In this document: piece after piece, positions 1 to 6,989 of the stretch
Position numbering within the stretch: the stretch's first letter is position 1
Layout: every line of letters starts with the position of its first letter
Source: HRBIN01 sp038891515
GTDB lineage: Archaea > Thermoproteota > Nitrososphaeria_A > Caldarchaeales > Caldarchaeaceae
DNA: 10,608 nucleotides
Assembly (NCBI GenBank): GCA_038891515.1
Contig: JAWAEB010000054.1
Location: 1 to 10,608, forward strand
Direction of reading: 5' to 3'
Notes under the pieces: generated by a model
What the model was told of the DNA's origin: nothing
Seen by the model: only the letters and a program-made list of their open reading frames with translations
The model's database searches: none
Program-made: the position numbers and the translations under genes

Positions 1-2
1 GG

Positions 3-122
3 CTGAAGGGATTTATCAACGCCCCTCACCTACCCGCCATGGCTATTTCCAGCGTTAGGGAGCTGCTGGGGAAACTGGAGGAACGTGGTGAGATCTTTAG
101 TGTTAGGCGTTGCCTAATGTAG
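3..122 (+). CDS. 3' end of an unrecognised gene, helix-turn-helix-like C-terminus (partial)
   Basis: An open plus-strand frame enters from the left edge and ends at a TAG at 120-122, giving the last 39 residues of a protein. The tail contains a helix, a short turn and a second amphipathic helix (residues 'SSVRELLGKLEERGEI'), followed by a short strand. This is the pattern of a recognition helix and wing in a winged-helix DNA-binding domain, but it is too short to name a family. It converges on the 114-1283 gene with a 9-bp overlap of the two 3' ends, a compact arrangement seen again at 7870-7880. It could be spurious, but no other frame through this stretch is as long. Confidence 0.5.
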   Translation: MKGFINAPHLPAMAISSVRELLGKLEERGEIFSVRRCLM

Positions 123-1283
123 GACTGCTAGGATTGACTCGCTCACCAGCTGTGTGATCGCCTCATGGGATGGAATATCTAGGACACGGATTCCATATAG
201 GTTGGCCAGCTTCTTGGCACTCTCACCCACCGAGGGCATGGCAGCAAAAAGCATGGCCTCGGCATCTACGTCCATCGCCTTTGCCAAGAATGATATGACT
301 TGCCCATCCTCAGCAGGCCTGTTACTTAATATGATTGTAGCAACAAGCTTGGGTACACCCTCCCCACTCATTACAGCCAGCGTAAATGTGTGACTCGCGC
401 CGGACTTTCCAGAGATGACTGCGGGAGCCTCAACAGCCCAGCCTCTCCTCACCAGCTCTTCCATCACCGGCCGTAGCTGTGAAGTCAAAACTCCCAGCCC
501 CCCCGAGGGTGTGAAGAAGACTTTCTTACCTATCCTCTCTCTCTGGACTAGTCCCAGAGCTACAAGCTGGTTCAGGTACATGCTCTCGAGGGCCCTCGAC
601 CGGCCTGTCTCAGAAGCTACCTCATCACTCGTGGTGCTCCACCTCCTTAGGACGGCTTCATAGGTCTTGAGAAGTCTCTCATTAAGCTCAGCCCGTGGTG
701 CCTGCGGAACACCCCTAGCCGTCTCATGCTTACCCATTAGGAGCCCCTGGATTATGTCTAGCTTTTGAGAGATCTCCCTCAGACTCTCGAGTATCTCCAC
801 CCAAACCTCAACCCCCCTAGCCAGCTCTTTCACATCCTCTTTAAGAGAGTAGGTGTATGTCTGCCTCAAACCCACCTGGCCTGGCTGACTGAGTTCTCCG
901 CAGCTTCTGCAGCTTACAAGTGTCTCCGCAGCTTCGATGGGCTTGTTGCAGGATATGCATCTACCGGACTCGTCTCTCAGGGCCACACCCAACATGTTAC
1001 ATGACGGGCATCTCTCCACTAATGAGAGCATCCCAGAGCCACATGACGGACATATGCTAATCTTGAAAGCCGGGCTCTTCTCCAGATAACCCTTACTGGC
1101 CGCCTCATCCAGCATGGCTTGCAGCTTCTCAGTCTCAACCCCCATCAGCTCCTCCGCCGGCTTGTAGGTGTATCCCAGGGCTTTGGAGCTGTCTGGGGTA
1201 GGCTTTACCACGCCGAGTCTACGCCCGATGACTGAAAGAAGGGCTTCACGGCTTACCGTGGATACTCCGTCCTGCAATCCCAA
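114..1283 (-). CDS. Zinc-ribbon / winged-helix protein with degenerate Mrr-like C-terminal domain
   Basis: A 389-residue soluble protein, probably a signalling or transcription regulator. Residues 1-70 look like a small helical or winged-helix region. Four CxxC pairs follow (C78/C81, C92/C95, C109/C112, C125/C128), enough for two zinc ribbons. A helical linker spans about 143-185 and a winged helix about 198-260. The C-terminal part, about 270-372, has the alpha/beta layout of Mrr-type PD-(D/E)XK nucleases ('GKSGASHTF' then two strands). The expected catalytic Asp after the His-x-Phe is Thr301, and no ExK is visible, so it is probably a non-catalytic binding domain. The zinc part resembles the TackOD1 output domain of TACK archaea, but that is a resemblance only. 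The start is TTG at 1283: an in-frame stop lies four codons upstream, and a TATA box 30 bp upstream fits a nearly leaderless mRNA. The gene follows the pilus operon on the same strand but has its own promoter. Confidence 0.8.
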   Translation of the reverse strand: MGLQDGVSTVSREALLSVIGRRLGVVKPTPDSSKALGYTYKPAEELMGVETEKLQAMLDEAASKGYLEKSPAFKISICPSCGSGMLSLVERCPSCNMLGVALRDESGRCISCNKPIEAAETLVSCRSCGELSQPGQVGLRQTYTYSLKEDVKELARGVEVWVEILESLREISQKLDIIQGLLMGKHETARGVPQAPRAELNERLLKTYEAVLRRWSTTSDEVASETGRSRALESMYLNQLVALGLVQRERIGKKVFFTPSGGLGVLTSQLRPVMEELVRRGWAVEAPAVISGKSGASHTFTLAVMSGEGVPKLVATIILSNRPAEDGQVISFLAKAMDVDAEAMLFAAMPSVGESAKKLANLYGIRVLDIPSHEAITQLVSESILAVLH

Positions 1284-1290
1284 TCCAACC

Positions 1291-1307
1291 TGTTAAACAG
1301 TTTAACA
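1291..1307. promoter_or_regulatory. Perfect 17-bp palindrome, candidate operator
   Basis: The sequence reads TGTTAAAC-A-GTTTAACA, two perfect 8-bp arms around one central base. It sits between the TATA box (1310-1316) and the TTG start (1283) of the zinc-ribbon gene, where a bound dimer would block the initiation complex. A dimeric helix-turn-helix repressor is the natural reader. Autoregulation by the downstream winged-helix protein is possible but inferred only from position. Confidence 0.6.
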
Positions 1308-1309
1308 TG

Positions 1310-1316
1310 ATATAAG
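1310..1316 (-). promoter_or_regulatory. Archaeal TATA box for the zinc-ribbon gene
   Basis: On the minus strand the box reads CTTATAT, with its centre 30 bp before the TTG start at 1283. An archaeal box placed about 26 bp before the transcription start predicts a leader of only a few bases, which fits the lack of a Shine-Dalgarno motif. It separates this gene from the pilus operon, which ends at 1336. Confidence 0.6.
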
Positions 1317-1335
1317 TGTTCCACAATCCGGCCGC

Positions 1336-3108
1336 CTAGGACATTGGAGACGGTGTAAGCCAGGGCTCCAAGTATGTGGAAAGGACGAAGGCTAGGAGTG
1401 TCACACCGGTTAGTATGAAGGCGTGCTTGAACCCGCCTGAGACCCTCTCTGACGAGACCTTACCAGCTACAAGCCCCGAAAATATATTCATGAATACTAT
1501 AGGCGGGACGAAGAGGTCGATGAACTCATTATATGCGAAGTATCTCCCAGACTGCAGCATGAGGGCTCTGACGAAGTATATCATGACTAGAGCTGTACCT
1601 AGTATGACCAGGCTACTGATGTATGGTAGTAGTATGAGGGGCCGCATCATGCTAACCCTCTCCCTCTCAATCAGCTGTGTCTCCTCACTAAATCGTGCGA
1701 GAGCCTCCAGAGTCTCGGGCGTGCCGCCGCCCACATCTATAACATCCACGAGTAGAAAGAGGTTGACATTGGTTATCCAGCCTGACACCCTCCTCCTCAA
1801 GCCCAAGTAGATCTCTCTGTAGGGTATTCCCAGCATCAGCTTCACGGCCACAGCCGTTAGAATCCTGTTGAAGACACCGTAGCTCCTATGCGTGAGGTTT
1901 ATGATGCACCTCTCTGGGCTGAGCCCCGTCTTCCTGATCTCAACCAAGTCACGTAGGAAGGATGTCATCCCTCTCACCATCCGCTCGGATAAGGAGCCGT
2001 ACCTTATCTCACTAAAGGCCGTAGGTGCTAGAACCACAAGGGTTAAGACGCTGAGGCTCACACTCAGACTGTACCCCGGCTGTAGTCCCAGAATTATCCT
2101 AATCCTATCCAGCAAGCCGTGTAATGGGATGGTATTGAGGAATGGTATGTCAAGGTATTTCGGCAGCAGTAGGATGGGGTATAGGATGGCGGCCAGTATT
2201 ATGGAGTATTTCATCACCTTGTTGGGTGGCCAGTAGGTTCTGGGATATTTAGGCTGCATAACATCCACTAGGTAGACAAAGAACACAGCCACCATAGGCA
2301 TCAACACCCATACAAAAAGAACGAACGTTGCAGGTGTGGCGAACCCACCTTCAAGGTTGGGAAACGCCCGTGCAATTATGAAGATAACGTAGAATGTTAG
2401 TGCGGTGATACTGCTGAACGCTATGTATGCCTCCATGAGCATCGCAATCCTCTCACCCACCAGCTTTATCTTCGAAAGCCTCTCTCTGAAAATCATCTCA
2501 ACCCTCCTATGGAGGTAGTGGACAACATCACCGCCCACACGTAGGGTGGACGCATATCCGAGTAGAAGGTCTGCATACTCCTTTGATGGGACCCTCTTAG
2601 CTGAGTTCTCGATGGCAGCCACAGGGTCTATGCCGAATGCCCGCACCTCTATATCCACACGTTTAGCCTCTGTGGCTAGGTTGGCCAATAGCTCCTCAGC
2701 ATTCTTTAGTCGCTGAATGCTCTTATAGGGCGATATCCCACCTGCAGCCATTACGCTGATATACGCAGCTGCATAAGGCACCTCAGCCTCCAAGCCGCTG
2801 GTTATTGAGGAAGCCTTCATGCGTGGATAACCTAAAAGAATTAAGAAAATAATTGCCGGCGCAGCTAGGGCGGTGAATGAGATGAGGCCGAAGAATGGGA
2901 GTAGGAGGACAGTGGAGGCTATGGAGGCTACAAGGGTGGTAAAGATACCCATGAGGACGCCTGAGAGGTATGCCTCGGGATGGATGTGCATTCCGGCCCT
3001 ACTCAAATCCATGGGTAGCCCCCTGAAGAGTCTTAGAAGAGCCGACCCAAGCCCGCCGAAGCTGTTGTAGCTGGCTGCGAAATATCTCTCAGATAATGTC
3101 AACGCCAA
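1336..3108 (-). CDS. ArlJ/TadC-like membrane platform protein of a type IV pilus system
   Basis: A 590-residue polytopic membrane protein, the inner-membrane platform on which the partner ATPase acts during pilin assembly. Two T2SF-type cytoplasmic helical domains are visible, at about 108-215 and 380-490. The second carries the 'VIDVGGGTPETLEAL' stretch characteristic of the family. Around them are about nine hydrophobic segments (roughly 47-70, 72-94, 225-247, 258-282, 299-317, 336-363, 490-515, 532-549, 561-580). The double T2SF layout and length match archaeal ArlJ and related pilus proteins rather than single-domain TadB or TadC. The start is TTG at 3108, overlapping the ATPase stop by 10 bp; a second TTG at 3102 is possible. 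Residues before the first ATG (Met33) look like normal family N-terminus, supporting the TTG. No arlF, arlG or arlH gene lies nearby, so an archaellum role is unlikely. It is the last gene of the operon. Confidence 0.88.
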   Translation of the reverse strand: MALTLSERYFAASYNSFGGLGSALLRLFRGLPMDLSRAGMHIHPEAYLSGVLMGIFTTLVASIASTVLLLPFFGLISFTALAAPAIIFLILLGYPRMKASSITSGLEAEVPYAAAYISVMAAGGISPYKSIQRLKNAEELLANLATEAKRVDIEVRAFGIDPVAAIENSAKRVPSKEYADLLLGYASTLRVGGDVVHYLHRRVEMIFRERLSKIKLVGERIAMLMEAYIAFSSITALTFYVIFIIARAFPNLEGGFATPATFVLFVWVLMPMVAVFFVYLVDVMQPKYPRTYWPPNKVMKYSIILAAILYPILLLPKYLDIPFLNTIPLHGLLDRIRIILGLQPGYSLSVSLSVLTLVVLAPTAFSEIRYGSLSERMVRGMTSFLRDLVEIRKTGLSPERCIINLTHRSYGVFNRILTAVAVKLMLGIPYREIYLGLRRRVSGWITNVNLFLLVDVIDVGGGTPETLEALARFSEETQLIERERVSMMRPLILLPYISSLVILGTALVMIYFVRALMLQSGRYFAYNEFIDLFVPPIVFMNIFSGLVAGKVSSERVSGGFKHAFILTGVTLLAFVLSTYLEPWLTPSPMS

Positions 3109-4700
3109 AACCCGCCTTTCGATATGGGCTGCTCTTCACTTGGCTGAACCTGCTCATCTTCCCGCTCAATCTCCACCACCGGAGTTACAATAGCTTCGGC
3201 TGCCGTCCTACCCCTTCTCCTTATGTAGTAGGCCCTGACCTCCTGAGCGACCTCAGGCACAGATCTTATGTTTCTATTGTCCCACTCAGTCAGCAGCTTC
3301 GCCTTCTCATAGACATCATTTATGAGGTAACTCCTGTTCAGACCTAGCTTCACCGACAGTTCATGTAGGAGATGACTCCTATCCAGCTCCACCCTATGTG
3401 TATCGCTGGCCGGGTCCCACATAACTATCGGAACGATGTCATCTGCTGAAGCTATCTCCCAAGCCATTCTGAGACGTCTCTCAAACCTCGTCTTGAGGGG
3501 GAGGTAGACCCTCTGGACCAGACAGACTATGTTCATGAGGGGGAGGTATGCAGGCGCTATATCCATGGGTTTGCTGGTAAGCCGTTTTATCGCATAATCA
3601 ACATTCTCGGCATGGAGGGTGCTCATACCACCATGCCCTGTTGCCAGCGCTTGGAAGAGTACATACGCCTCCTCACCTCTTATCTCACCCACCACTAGAT
3701 AGTCCGGTCTGTAGCGGAGAGAGACCTTCACAAGATCGAAGAGCCCTATTTCACCAACACGTGAGGAGCCCATGCCATATCCGCTCCGACTCACAAGTTG
3801 AACCCAGTTTTCATGGGGAAGGTTCAGCTCAGGCGTCTCCTCAACTGTCACAACCTTTAAACCAGGCTGGATTAGACATGCTAGGGCGTTAAGAAGTGTG
3901 GTCTTACCGGCCGCGGTCCCACCGATGACGGTTAAGCTCATCCTATTCTCCAGCATGGCCCAGAAATATGCTGCGGTTTCCGCGTTGAGGGCGCCGGACC
4001 TAATCAGGTCCACTATGGAATATGGTTCTGCCCGGAATTTCCTAATGGTGAATGTGGAGCCCTTGGGAGTAACCTCCTCCCTGAATGTGGCTGCTATCCT
4101 ATCTCTTCCATAGAGCATACCATCTACTATCGGGTATGCGCTGCTTATGTGCTTCTCAGCCTTGTGGCTGAGGTTGATAATCACCGAGTCGAGAGCCTCT
4201 TTATCTAGGAAGCGTATGTTGACTGGGATACTATCATACTCCCGATGCCAAACATAGAGGGGTATGCCCACACCGTTGCATGAGAGGTCTTCTATGTGTG
4301 GATCCCTCACTATTGGATCTATAGGTCCAAAGCCCAGAAGATTCCTCCTCAGGAAGTAGCTCATCTTCTCCCTAGTTACGTCGTTCAGATGGAGCTTTGA
4401 GCCGTATCTCTTCATGACGCTTGAAATAGCCTCCTCTATAGCCTCCTTCACATCCTGTCTAGTGCTTATCTTCCTTGGGTTAAGCTCCCTCTCAAGAAAC
4501 TCTATCACCTTATTGTAGCGCCCCACCTCATGCTTCTCAAGCTCAACCTCATCCACATAGTACAGAAGCTGTCCGTCAGGCTCTTCAGCGATGACTATCT
4601 TCACATACGGCTCCTCAATCCAGTACGTCTCCACTACCTTGGACCTAGTGGTCGGCTTCCGTACCTCAACACCGAGTTTCACCTCTTGCTGCCTCACCAT
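3099..4700 (-). CDS. Type IV pilus assembly ATPase, GspE/FlaI/VirB11 family
   Basis: A 533-residue cytoplasmic hexameric secretion ATPase that drives pilin assembly through the neighbouring platform protein. Counting from the ATG at 4700, the Walker A loop 'GGTAAGKTT' lies at 260-268 with Lys266. The Asp-box region 'VEETPEL' is at about 286-292, the Walker B region 'DYLVVGEIRGEEA' at 333-345 with Glu339, and the His box 'GHGGMSTLHAE' ends near residue 364 with His363. The N-terminal domain, about 60-250, contains 'LLGFGPIDPIVRDPHIEDL', typical of archaeal FlaI/TadA-like enzymes. The C-terminal 40 residues are acidic and polar and look disordered. Adjacent GTG (4703) and ATG (4700) starts exist. 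The ATG is preferred because GGTGAT, complementary to archaeal 16S rRNA, ends five bases before it. The stop overlaps the platform gene by 10 bp, and the upstream pilin-like gene ends 14 bp before, so the three are co-transcribed. Confidence 0.93.
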   Translation of the reverse strand: MVRQQEVKLGVEVRKPTTRSKVVETYWIEEPYVKIVIAEEPDGQLLYYVDEVELEKHEVGRYNKVIEFLERELNPRKISTRQDVKEAIEEAISSVMKRYGSKLHLNDVTREKMSYFLRRNLLGFGPIDPIVRDPHIEDLSCNGVGIPLYVWHREYDSIPVNIRFLDKEALDSVIINLSHKAEKHISSAYPIVDGMLYGRDRIAATFREEVTPKGSTFTIRKFRAEPYSIVDLIRSGALNAETAAYFWAMLENRMSLTVIGGTAAGKTTLLNALACLIQPGLKVVTVEETPELNLPHENWVQLVSRSGYGMGSSRVGEIGLFDLVKVSLRYRPDYLVVGEIRGEEAYVLFQALATGHGGMSTLHAENVDYAIKRLTSKPMDIAPAYLPLMNIVCLVQRVYLPLKTRFERRLRMAWEIASADDIVPIVMWDPASDTHRVELDRSHLLHELSVKLGLNRSYLINDVYEKAKLLTEWDNRNIRSVPEVAQEVRAYYIRRRGRTAAEAIVTPVVEIEREDEQVQPSEEQPISKGGFWR

Positions 4701-4703
4701 CAC

Positions 4704-4712
4704 AAATCACCG
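4704..4712 (-). promoter_or_regulatory. Ribosome binding site for the pilus ATPase
   Basis: On the minus strand GGTGAT (within the bases just before 4703) lies five bases before the ATG at 4700 but only two before the GTG at 4703. It matches the anti-Shine-Dalgarno complement and decides the start in favour of ATG. It is the clearest such site in the window. Confidence 0.5.
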
Positions 4713-4714
4713 CC

Positions 4715-5824
4715 CTAGCTCGAGTCTGTGGCCACCAACTGCATGGTGCTAGAGGCTATCACCACACCGTTAATCAGAAGGTCAACCCTAACCGTCGCCG
4801 TGGAGCCAGTGGTGTTGGGTGCTTTTAGTCTGAAGACCCATGTTTCTGTCTCACCATCCTCCATCGGTGGAAGGTTCTTCGAGCTACTACCCTGTATATT
4901 CCACCCTTGCCCCTCCACAAGGGAGGCCTGCAGTACTGCTCCCGAGACATCTCCACCCATGAAGTTGGTGACCCTCACCGTCACTTGGGCTGTCTCGCCT
5001 TTTGATACATCATCAGGGCTCTCGATCTCCAGTTCCATGTATCCGCTGTACTGGCATGAGATCCATATGTCTAGGTCTAGGTCGAAGATTACGGTGAGGA
5101 TGTCGGGGACTGCTATGCTGATTGTGCACGGTGGTGAACGCGGGTCACCTATGAGTGTAAGTAGGTACTGACCTGGATTGACTCCGAAGGCGAGTGTCTG
5201 GTCTTTGTTGCTGCCCGTAGCCTTCCATGTAAGGGAGTAGGGTGCGTATGGAACGTTTCCCTCAAGTCTGAAGGTATACTCCTTCCCCGGCCTCATGTTC
5301 TTGATTGTGACGGTTAGGGCGTATGGATATGTAAAGACTGACTGCCCATCTTCAAGGCCTATGGCTATGGGGTAGGGAACCGCATTGAATATATTCCCCC
5401 TAGCAGTTGAAACCTTGACATAATAAAGAGCCTCCTCAGATATCTGGAATCCCGTCTCAAGCCTGATTTTATCACCCTGCATCAGCATGACATCAACTCC
5501 TATGACCTGAAGGTTCGGGCCTGTTGAGCTGTTGTATGATATGAAAACCCGTTTTAGGAGTACCGGGACCTCTGAGACGTTGGTGATGTTCAAGACTAGG
5601 AGGTTGTTGTTGGTGACCTCTGGGTAGGCTATGGTGTCGAGGTTCTCCTTGAGACGCAGGCTGTCGTAGATAAGCCTCTGTTCGACAGCCGAGTCATATG
5701 CGGATTTGAGGTTTTGCATGTATATGTTCAGCGGCATTATGGATACAAATACGATGGCCACACCGAAGACGAGAGCCACTATATTGGATAGCCCGCTCCT
5801 ACTGCTGCGGGAGTTGAATCCCAT
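4715..5824 (-). CDS. Large pilin-like secreted protein with C-terminal Ig-like domain
   Basis: A 369-residue protein (from the ATG at 5824) with an N-terminal pilin-like anchor and a large extracellular part. The N-terminus has a short polar leader, 'SRSG', then a hydrophobic segment at about 11-36 ('LSNIVALVFGVAIVFVS'), consistent with a class III prepilin signal cut after the Gly. After a helical stalk (to about 65) come beta-rich regions. Two cysteines, about 223 and 247, may form a disulfide. The last 100 residues (265-369), beginning 'ELEIESPDDVSKGETAQVT', have the pattern of a CARDB/NEW3-type Ig-like fold that often binds partners or sugars. It is over twice the length of the first pilin, so it may be a tip, adhesin or minor subunit. 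The frame is open to 5890, but ATG 5824 is preferred: GGGGTG lies about 10 bases upstream and the leader then has normal length. It overlaps the upstream pilin gene by 26 bp. Confidence 0.8.
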   Translation of the reverse strand: MGFNSRSSRSGLSNIVALVFGVAIVFVSIMPLNIYMQNLKSAYDSAVEQRLIYDSLRLKENLDTIAYPEVTNNNLLVLNITNVSEVPVLLKRVFISYNSSTGPNLQVIGVDVMLMQGDKIRLETGFQISEEALYYVKVSTARGNIFNAVPYPIAIGLEDGQSVFTYPYALTVTIKNMRPGKEYTFRLEGNVPYAPYSLTWKATGSNKDQTLAFGVNPGQYLLTLIGDPRSPPCTISIAVPDILTVIFDLDLDIWISCQYSGYMELEIESPDDVSKGETAQVTVRVTNFMGGDVSGAVLQASLVEGQGWNIQGSSSKNLPPMEDGETETWVFRLKAPNTTGSTATVRVDLLINGVVIASSTMQLVATDSS

Positions 5825-6323
5825 ATTCGTCATACACCCCATTCTCTTGGTTCTTCCCATAGTCCAGCGGGTCGTAGATGGCCGCCGCAACTGCGTACAC
5901 CCTGATTATTATGTTACCTGAGCCTGTGATGTCAAAGGTTACAGTGGATAGCTCCCCCGGCTCCAAAAGCGTGCTACCGTCATCCAGCCTTATCAGGTAC
6001 TGGCCATACATTCTTCCGGGACTGTTTAAGCTGCTTGATGTAGAGCCTATACGGTATGCAAGATCATAGATCCTGAGCGGTACTGTGCCAGGGTTGCTTA
6101 TGAAGATCTTTCCCGTACCGCCGATAACCTGTATGTGCTCTATGAAGATCACGCTCTTCTGCCTATTTATGGCGGCCTCCACAGACTTCCTATAGCTCTC
6201 AGCAGTGGTGAGGTTCCACCCAGCGGCCACCCCCATCACAACAAACCCTATGGTAACAACCAGAGAAGTCAGAATAACAGTGGTGACTATCTTACTCAGA
6301 CCCTTTCTCCATCTTTTATCCAT
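5799..6323 (-). CDS. Archaeal type IV pilin-like protein, second subunit
   Basis: A 174-residue pilin-like protein if started at the ATG at 6323. The first residues 'MDKRWRKG' followed by 'LSKIVTTVILTSLVV' form a near-ideal class III prepilin signal: charged leader, cleavage after Gly8, then a hydrophobic helix to about residue 35 that packs in the fibre core. The rest is beta-rich with 'ISNPGTVPLRIYDLAY', a pattern common in archaeal pilin-like and ArlG-like ectodomains. No cysteine is present. The frame is open to a TTG at 6371, which would overlap the first pilin by 14 bp and add 16 residues. The ATG is chosen for its signal-peptide length, although no clear ribosome site precedes it; a C-rich run does. 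It is the second gene of the operon. Confidence 0.83.
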   Translation of the reverse strand: MDKRWRKGLSKIVTTVILTSLVVTIGFVVMGVAAGWNLTTAESYRKSVEAAINRQKSVIFIEHIQVIGGTGKIFISNPGTVPLRIYDLAYRIGSTSSSLNSPGRMYGQYLIRLDDGSTLLEPGELSTVTFDITGSGNIIIRVYAVAAAIYDPLDYGKNQENGVYDEYGIQLPQQ

Positions 6324-6357
6324 AAAGAAAGGGGGGAGGTTCAAGACGGCTCGCCCC

Positions 6358-6804
6358 CTACGGTATAACAACCGTCTTGGGATAGTCTTTGCCGCTGGCG
6401 GTGTGCAGGTTTATCTCAACAGTCATACCAGGTATAACGTTCTCCAAGTCTGTCGGCCGGCCGTTGAGGAAGACGCTGTCTATCGAGAGGTCTGTCGTGC
6501 CAGTGTTCCTTACACGGAGGCAGGCATTGTAGTTGTTCCCCAGCGATACTGCGAGGTTGGCCTCACCTCCAGCCAGTATGCGGAGGGGGGTACCAAGAAC
6601 TCCGACTGTTATAGGTGTAGCATCCTGACAGCTTGAGTCTACGTAGGCACTGCTTATCTCCAGTTTTTCGAACCGTGTGAAGGAGCTGGTTATCCCCATC
6701 ACCCAGAAGCCCACGCCGACAGCGACGGTTATGGCTATCGCCACGATTATTACAGTGGCTATCACGGGGGACACGGCTGATGTCTTTCTCTTCAACCTAA
6801 ACAT
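6358..6804 (-). CDS. Archaeal type IV pilin, probable major subunit
   Basis: A 148-residue pilin and the first gene of the operon. The basic leader (residues 1-10, 'MFRLKRKTSA') is followed by 'VSPVIATVIIVAIAITVAV', the hallmark of the archaeal type IV pilin N-terminal family. The prepilin peptidase should cut just before or within this motif, probably after Ala10, and the hydrophobic helix (11-38) then polymerises in the fibre core. The ectodomain (about 45-148) is beta-rich and contains 'CLRVRNTGTTDLSIDSV'. Its only two cysteines, C59 and C95, could form a stabilising disulfide. The ATG at 6804 gives a normal leader and lies about 35 bp from a strong TATA box, so the mRNA leader should be around 9 bases. 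Being promoter-proximal, small and canonical, it is the best candidate for the major subunit, but this is inference. The processing peptidase is not encoded in the window. Confidence 0.9.
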   Translation of the reverse strand: MFRLKRKTSAVSPVIATVIIVAIAITVAVGVGFWVMGITSSFTRFEKLEISSAYVDSSCQDATPITVGVLGTPLRILAGGEANLAVSLGNNYNACLRVRNTGTTDLSIDSVFLNGRPTDLENVIPGMTVEINLHTASGKDYPKTVVIP

Positions 6805-6834
6805 CTGTTTGTCATGTTAGGCTCAAACATAGAA

Positions 6835-6843
6835 GTATATAAA
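6835..6843 (-). promoter_or_regulatory. TATA box of the pilus operon
   Basis: The minus strand reads TTTATATAC, close to the archaeal consensus, with its centre about 35 bp before the ATG at 6804. Transcription should begin near 6813. The box directly abuts one arm of the inverted repeat at 6844-6870. Confidence 0.7.
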
Positions 6844-6870
6844 TATTACCAAGTAAATGTCTTGGTAATA
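6844..6870. promoter_or_regulatory. Inverted repeat beside the pilus promoter, candidate regulator site
   Basis: Perfect 10-bp arms TATTACCAAG (6844-6853) and CTTGGTAATA (6861-6870) are separated by seven bases. For the minus-strand pilus promoter it lies immediately upstream of the TATA box and covers the BRE (TFB-contact) position. A dimeric protein bound here could either block TFB or recruit it. A transcription terminator is unlikely, because no gene ends here. Confidence 0.6.
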
Positions 6871-6958
6871 CGCTAGGAAAAGAATCTAAACCCCTTTCCA
6901 ACATATTTTGGCCCTGGAATACGTTGAAACTGTTAGAAAATGCTATTCCCAGCATCCA

Positions 6959-6966
6959 TTAAAATT
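6959..6966 (+). promoter_or_regulatory. Probable TATA box for the F420 oxidoreductase
   Basis: TTAAAATT is centred about 27 bp before the ATG at 6990, the spacing expected for a leaderless archaeal mRNA. No ribosome binding site is visible before the ATG, which agrees. The box is not close to consensus, so this is tentative. Confidence 0.4.
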
Positions 6967-6989
6967 GGCGCTAGACGTAAAATCCGAGC

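Noticed and set aside
498..504. Run of seven C (G on the coding strand) in the zinc-ribbon gene
   Set aside because: It encodes an ordinary Ser-Gly-Gly stretch in an intact frame; no sign of a frameshift or programmed slippage.
6205..6636. Plus-strand 143-residue reading frame opposite the pilin genes
   Set aside because: It lies antisense to two well-supported pilin genes, has no family features, and its composition is that of a shadow frame.
1336..6804. Archaellum (arl/fla) operon
   Set aside because: The ATPase and platform protein are related to ArlI and ArlJ, but arlF, arlG, arlH and typical archaellin genes are missing, so a pilus-type assignment is safer.
6940..6955. Short inverted repeat ATGCT-6-AGCAT before the oxidoreductase TATA box
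   Set aside because: Five-bp arms occur often by chance, and nothing else supports a site.
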